From positions 1 through 6,866 of the forward strand of contig JARXAV010000287.1 of the NCBI GenBank assembly GCA_029865665.1: DNA of 6,866 nt, read 5' to 3'. The stretch is from Flectobacillus sp. GTDB lineage: Bacteria > Bacteroidota > Bacteroidia > Cytophagales > Spirosomataceae. The notes below the pieces were generated by a model, which was given only the letters and a program-made list of their open reading frames with translations, was not told where the DNA came from and did no database searches. Positions 5,176 to 6,866 of the stretch are shown one piece after another. A program made the position numbers and the translations under genes. Numbering within the stretch: position 1 is the stretch's first letter; each line of letters begins with the position of its first letter.

Positions 5176-6866
5176 ATGAAACAGCTTTTTTCAGAAAACA
5201 ATTTTCTTGGTGGATTCCAAAGAAGATTAGGTCTGGGCTTGTTAACGGCACTCACAGTGAGTACGATCGCAACTGCTCAAACTGCGTCAACAGTTGTTAG
5301 TTCTTTAACTGACAATGGCATCACAACGACTACCTACTCAAGTGGACAAGTTGTTAAAACGGTTGCAGATGGCTACTTTTTAGATTCTGCATTTTACAAA
5401 AACAACAACGTTAAAAGAGCTACTTCAGCAAAACGTTATTGGAAATTGACAGACCGTGTTGGTATTGCAATTCCATTTTGCACGGTAGAAGAAGACAATA
5501 CAATGTTTTTGAAACCAGGTGCGTATAACTCTTTGTCAATAAACCACTTCTGGGGTATGTTCGGATTAGGTTTAATGGGAGGTTATCAAAACTTTGGTGT
5601 GAAAGATGCGTACAATGGTGCAGGTTCAATTATTGCTAAAAATGCAGCAGCTTTAGCCCCAGGCAAACCATTAAAATATGATAACGTAGGAAGTTATGAA
5701 GACTTTTACTTACTAGTAGGTCCTGCTATCTCTGTTCCAGTTGGGAAAAAATTCTCTATTGATGCAGATTTAAAAGGAGGTTTATTCAATACTTCTGCTC
5801 CTCGTTTTGGCGCTACAGTTGCAGGTACAGACGGTGCAGATCAATTGATTTACCGTTTAACGCCTTCTGCTTCTAGAAACCAATTAGGTGGTGTATTAAG
5901 CGTAGATTTACTATACAAAATTGCTAAGACTTGGTCTGTGGGTATAAATGGACAAGGATTCTTAACTAGTACTCCATTTACAACAATTGGACAAAGTACT
6001 GCTCCAGGTTCAACACTTCTCTTAACAAAAGAAGGAACTCGTTCTCACGGTGGATGTAACTTCGGATTAGCATTGTCTCATACATTTGGAGAGAACTATG
6101 GTAAAAATACGGTTTACTCGTTATTACCTCCTCCTCCAGCACCAGTTATCTGTTACACACCAACTATTCAAGGTGAAAACGGTAAAATGTTTGATTATGG
6201 TTCTTCTGAAAAACCATGTTTCAAATGGAAAAGTACTTCAACTTCTGCTCAAGACGAAGACTATATCTTCAAATTATACAAAGCAGATGGTACAGGAACT
6301 CCTGTATACTCTCAAACAACAAAAAATCAAAACCTTTGCTTACCAGCAAACGTTGCATTGGTTAATAATGACGAGTGTAGCTTCTATTACTATACCGTTC
6401 AATCTAGTGTAGAAGGAAAATGTTTATCAGAAGCAACAGCTGCTAGTTTTGGATACAGAGCTAAGCCAGTTGTAGCTATCGCTGCTACAAAACCAGTTGA
6501 AGATCAATATATGTTTAAAATCTTCGGTGGTTCTACTGCAACTAAATATTTTGGTGACGGTGTTGCGAAACCTCGTCGCAAAGCTCGTAAAGCTGTTGTT
6601 AAATCAGCAACTGATGCTTCTGCTCCAGTGGTAGCTAAGAAAATTGTTCCTAGAAAGAAAAAGAAATCTTCTGGTGGTGTAACTACAAGCAAGACGGTTG
6701 TTAACTACGAAAACGTAGCAACAAACCCAACTATCGTTTGGCCTAAAGATTTACCTCTTCCTAAGAGCCCTGCTGTTTATGAGTACGAAGTACAACGCTT
6801 AAACGCTGGTGACTGTAAACCAACTGGTACTGTGGCAAAATATAAATTCTATATTGACCCTAAGAA
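5176..6866 (+). CDS. Exported, probable outer-membrane beta-barrel protein with Fn3-like modules and a basic segment (3' end outside window)
   Basis: The frame is open from the ATG at 5176 to the right edge: 563 codons without a stop. The N-terminus has a signal peptide: charged QRR at 15-17, hydrophobic LGLGLLTALTVSTIATA, probable cleavage after A34 in ATAQ. Residues about 90-305 show alternating, glycine- and aromatic-rich strands (RVGIAIPF, FWGMFGLGLMGGYQNFGV, FYLLVGPAISVPVG, FSIDADLKGGLF, LGGVLSVDLLYKI, WSVGINGQGFL, FGLALSHTFG), as in a small outer-membrane barrel. A proline linker (PPPPAPV, 318-324) leads to a cysteine-containing Ig/Fn3-like module (about 325-430). Next comes a very basic stretch at 465-497 (14 Lys/Arg, one Asp), then what looks like the start of a second similar module (W522, YEYEVQ 535-540, C547). 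I do not recognise a named family. A surface or envelope structural role is inferred from domain order only. Codon use resembles the neighbouring genes. The dxs terminator precedes it, so it is probably its own unit. Confidence 0.8.
   Translation, partial: MKQLFSENNFLGGFQRRLGLGLLTALTVSTIATAQTASTVVSSLTDNGITTTTYSSGQVVKTVADGYFLDSAFYKNNNVKRATSAKRYWKLTDRVGIAIPFCTVEEDNTMFLKPGAYNSLSINHFWGMFGLGLMGGYQNFGVKDAYNGAGSIIAKNAAALAPGKPLKYDNVGSYEDFYLLVGPAISVPVGKKFSIDADLKGGLFNTSAPRFGATVAGTDGADQLIYRLTPSASRNQLGGVLSVDLLYKIAKTWSVGINGQGFLTSTPFTTIGQSTAPGSTLLLTKEGTRSHGGCNFGLALSHTFGENYGKNTVYSLLPPPPAPVICYTPTIQGENGKMFDYGSSEKPCFKWKSTSTSAQDEDYIFKLYKADGTGTPVYSQTTKNQNLCLPANVALVNNDECSFYYYTVQSSVEGKCLSEATAASFGYRAKPVVAIAATKPVEDQYMFKIFGGSTATKYFGDGVAKPRRKARKAVVKSATDASAPVVAKKIVPRKKKKSSGGVTTSKTVVNYENVATNPTIVWPKDLPLPKSPAVYEYEVQRLNAGDCKPTGTVAKYKFYIDPK

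Noticed and set aside
6086..6412. 108-codon + strand frame inside the exported protein gene
   Set aside because: It overlaps the longer frame with signal peptide and strand pattern; its composition is that of an out-of-frame shadow.

Overview
The window is an AT-rich stretch of chromosome, most likely from a Cytophagales-like member of the Bacteroidota. This rests on the style of the proteins: a Bacteroidota-type CysS C-terminus, two adjacent rhomboid proteases (one with the D/E-rich tail common in this phylum), weak or absent Shine-Dalgarno sequences, a TAnnTTTG-type promoter element, and a signal peptide ending in ATAQ. The genus cannot be fixed from sequence reading alone. All recognised genes lie on the + strand.

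Layout: (1) 2-655, the C-terminal part of cysteinyl-tRNA synthetase, entering from the left edge at the KMSKS loop. (2) 660-785, an intergenic element with 28-bp imperfect terminal inverted repeats and an internal hairpin. (3) 832-1626 and 1765-2673, two tandem rhomboid intramembrane serine proteases, both with intact catalytic motifs. (4) 2704-2739, a strong intrinsic terminator. (5) 2740-3037, a long leader region with a candidate promoter and a perfect 16-bp palindrome. (6) 3038-5014, dxs (1-deoxy-D-xylulose-5-phosphate synthase), full length in homology but cut by an in-frame TAA at 3965-3967. (7) 5036-5086, a probable terminator. (8) 5176 to the right edge, a secreted or outer-membrane protein: signal peptide, probable beta-barrel, proline linker, Ig/Fn3-like modules and a very basic segment. 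It continues beyond the window.

The genes look like separate housekeeping and envelope units rather than one pathway. The clear surprise is dxs. The stop codon falls at the junction between the thiamine-diphosphate domain and the pyrimidine-binding domain, the frame does not shift, and the sequence after the stop remains fully DXS-like. One base change (AAA to TAA) would explain it. It could be a sequencing error, a recent nonsense mutation, readthrough, or, less likely, a two-piece enzyme. I found no phage, transposase, CRISPR, tRNA or rRNA, and no multi-gene novel system.
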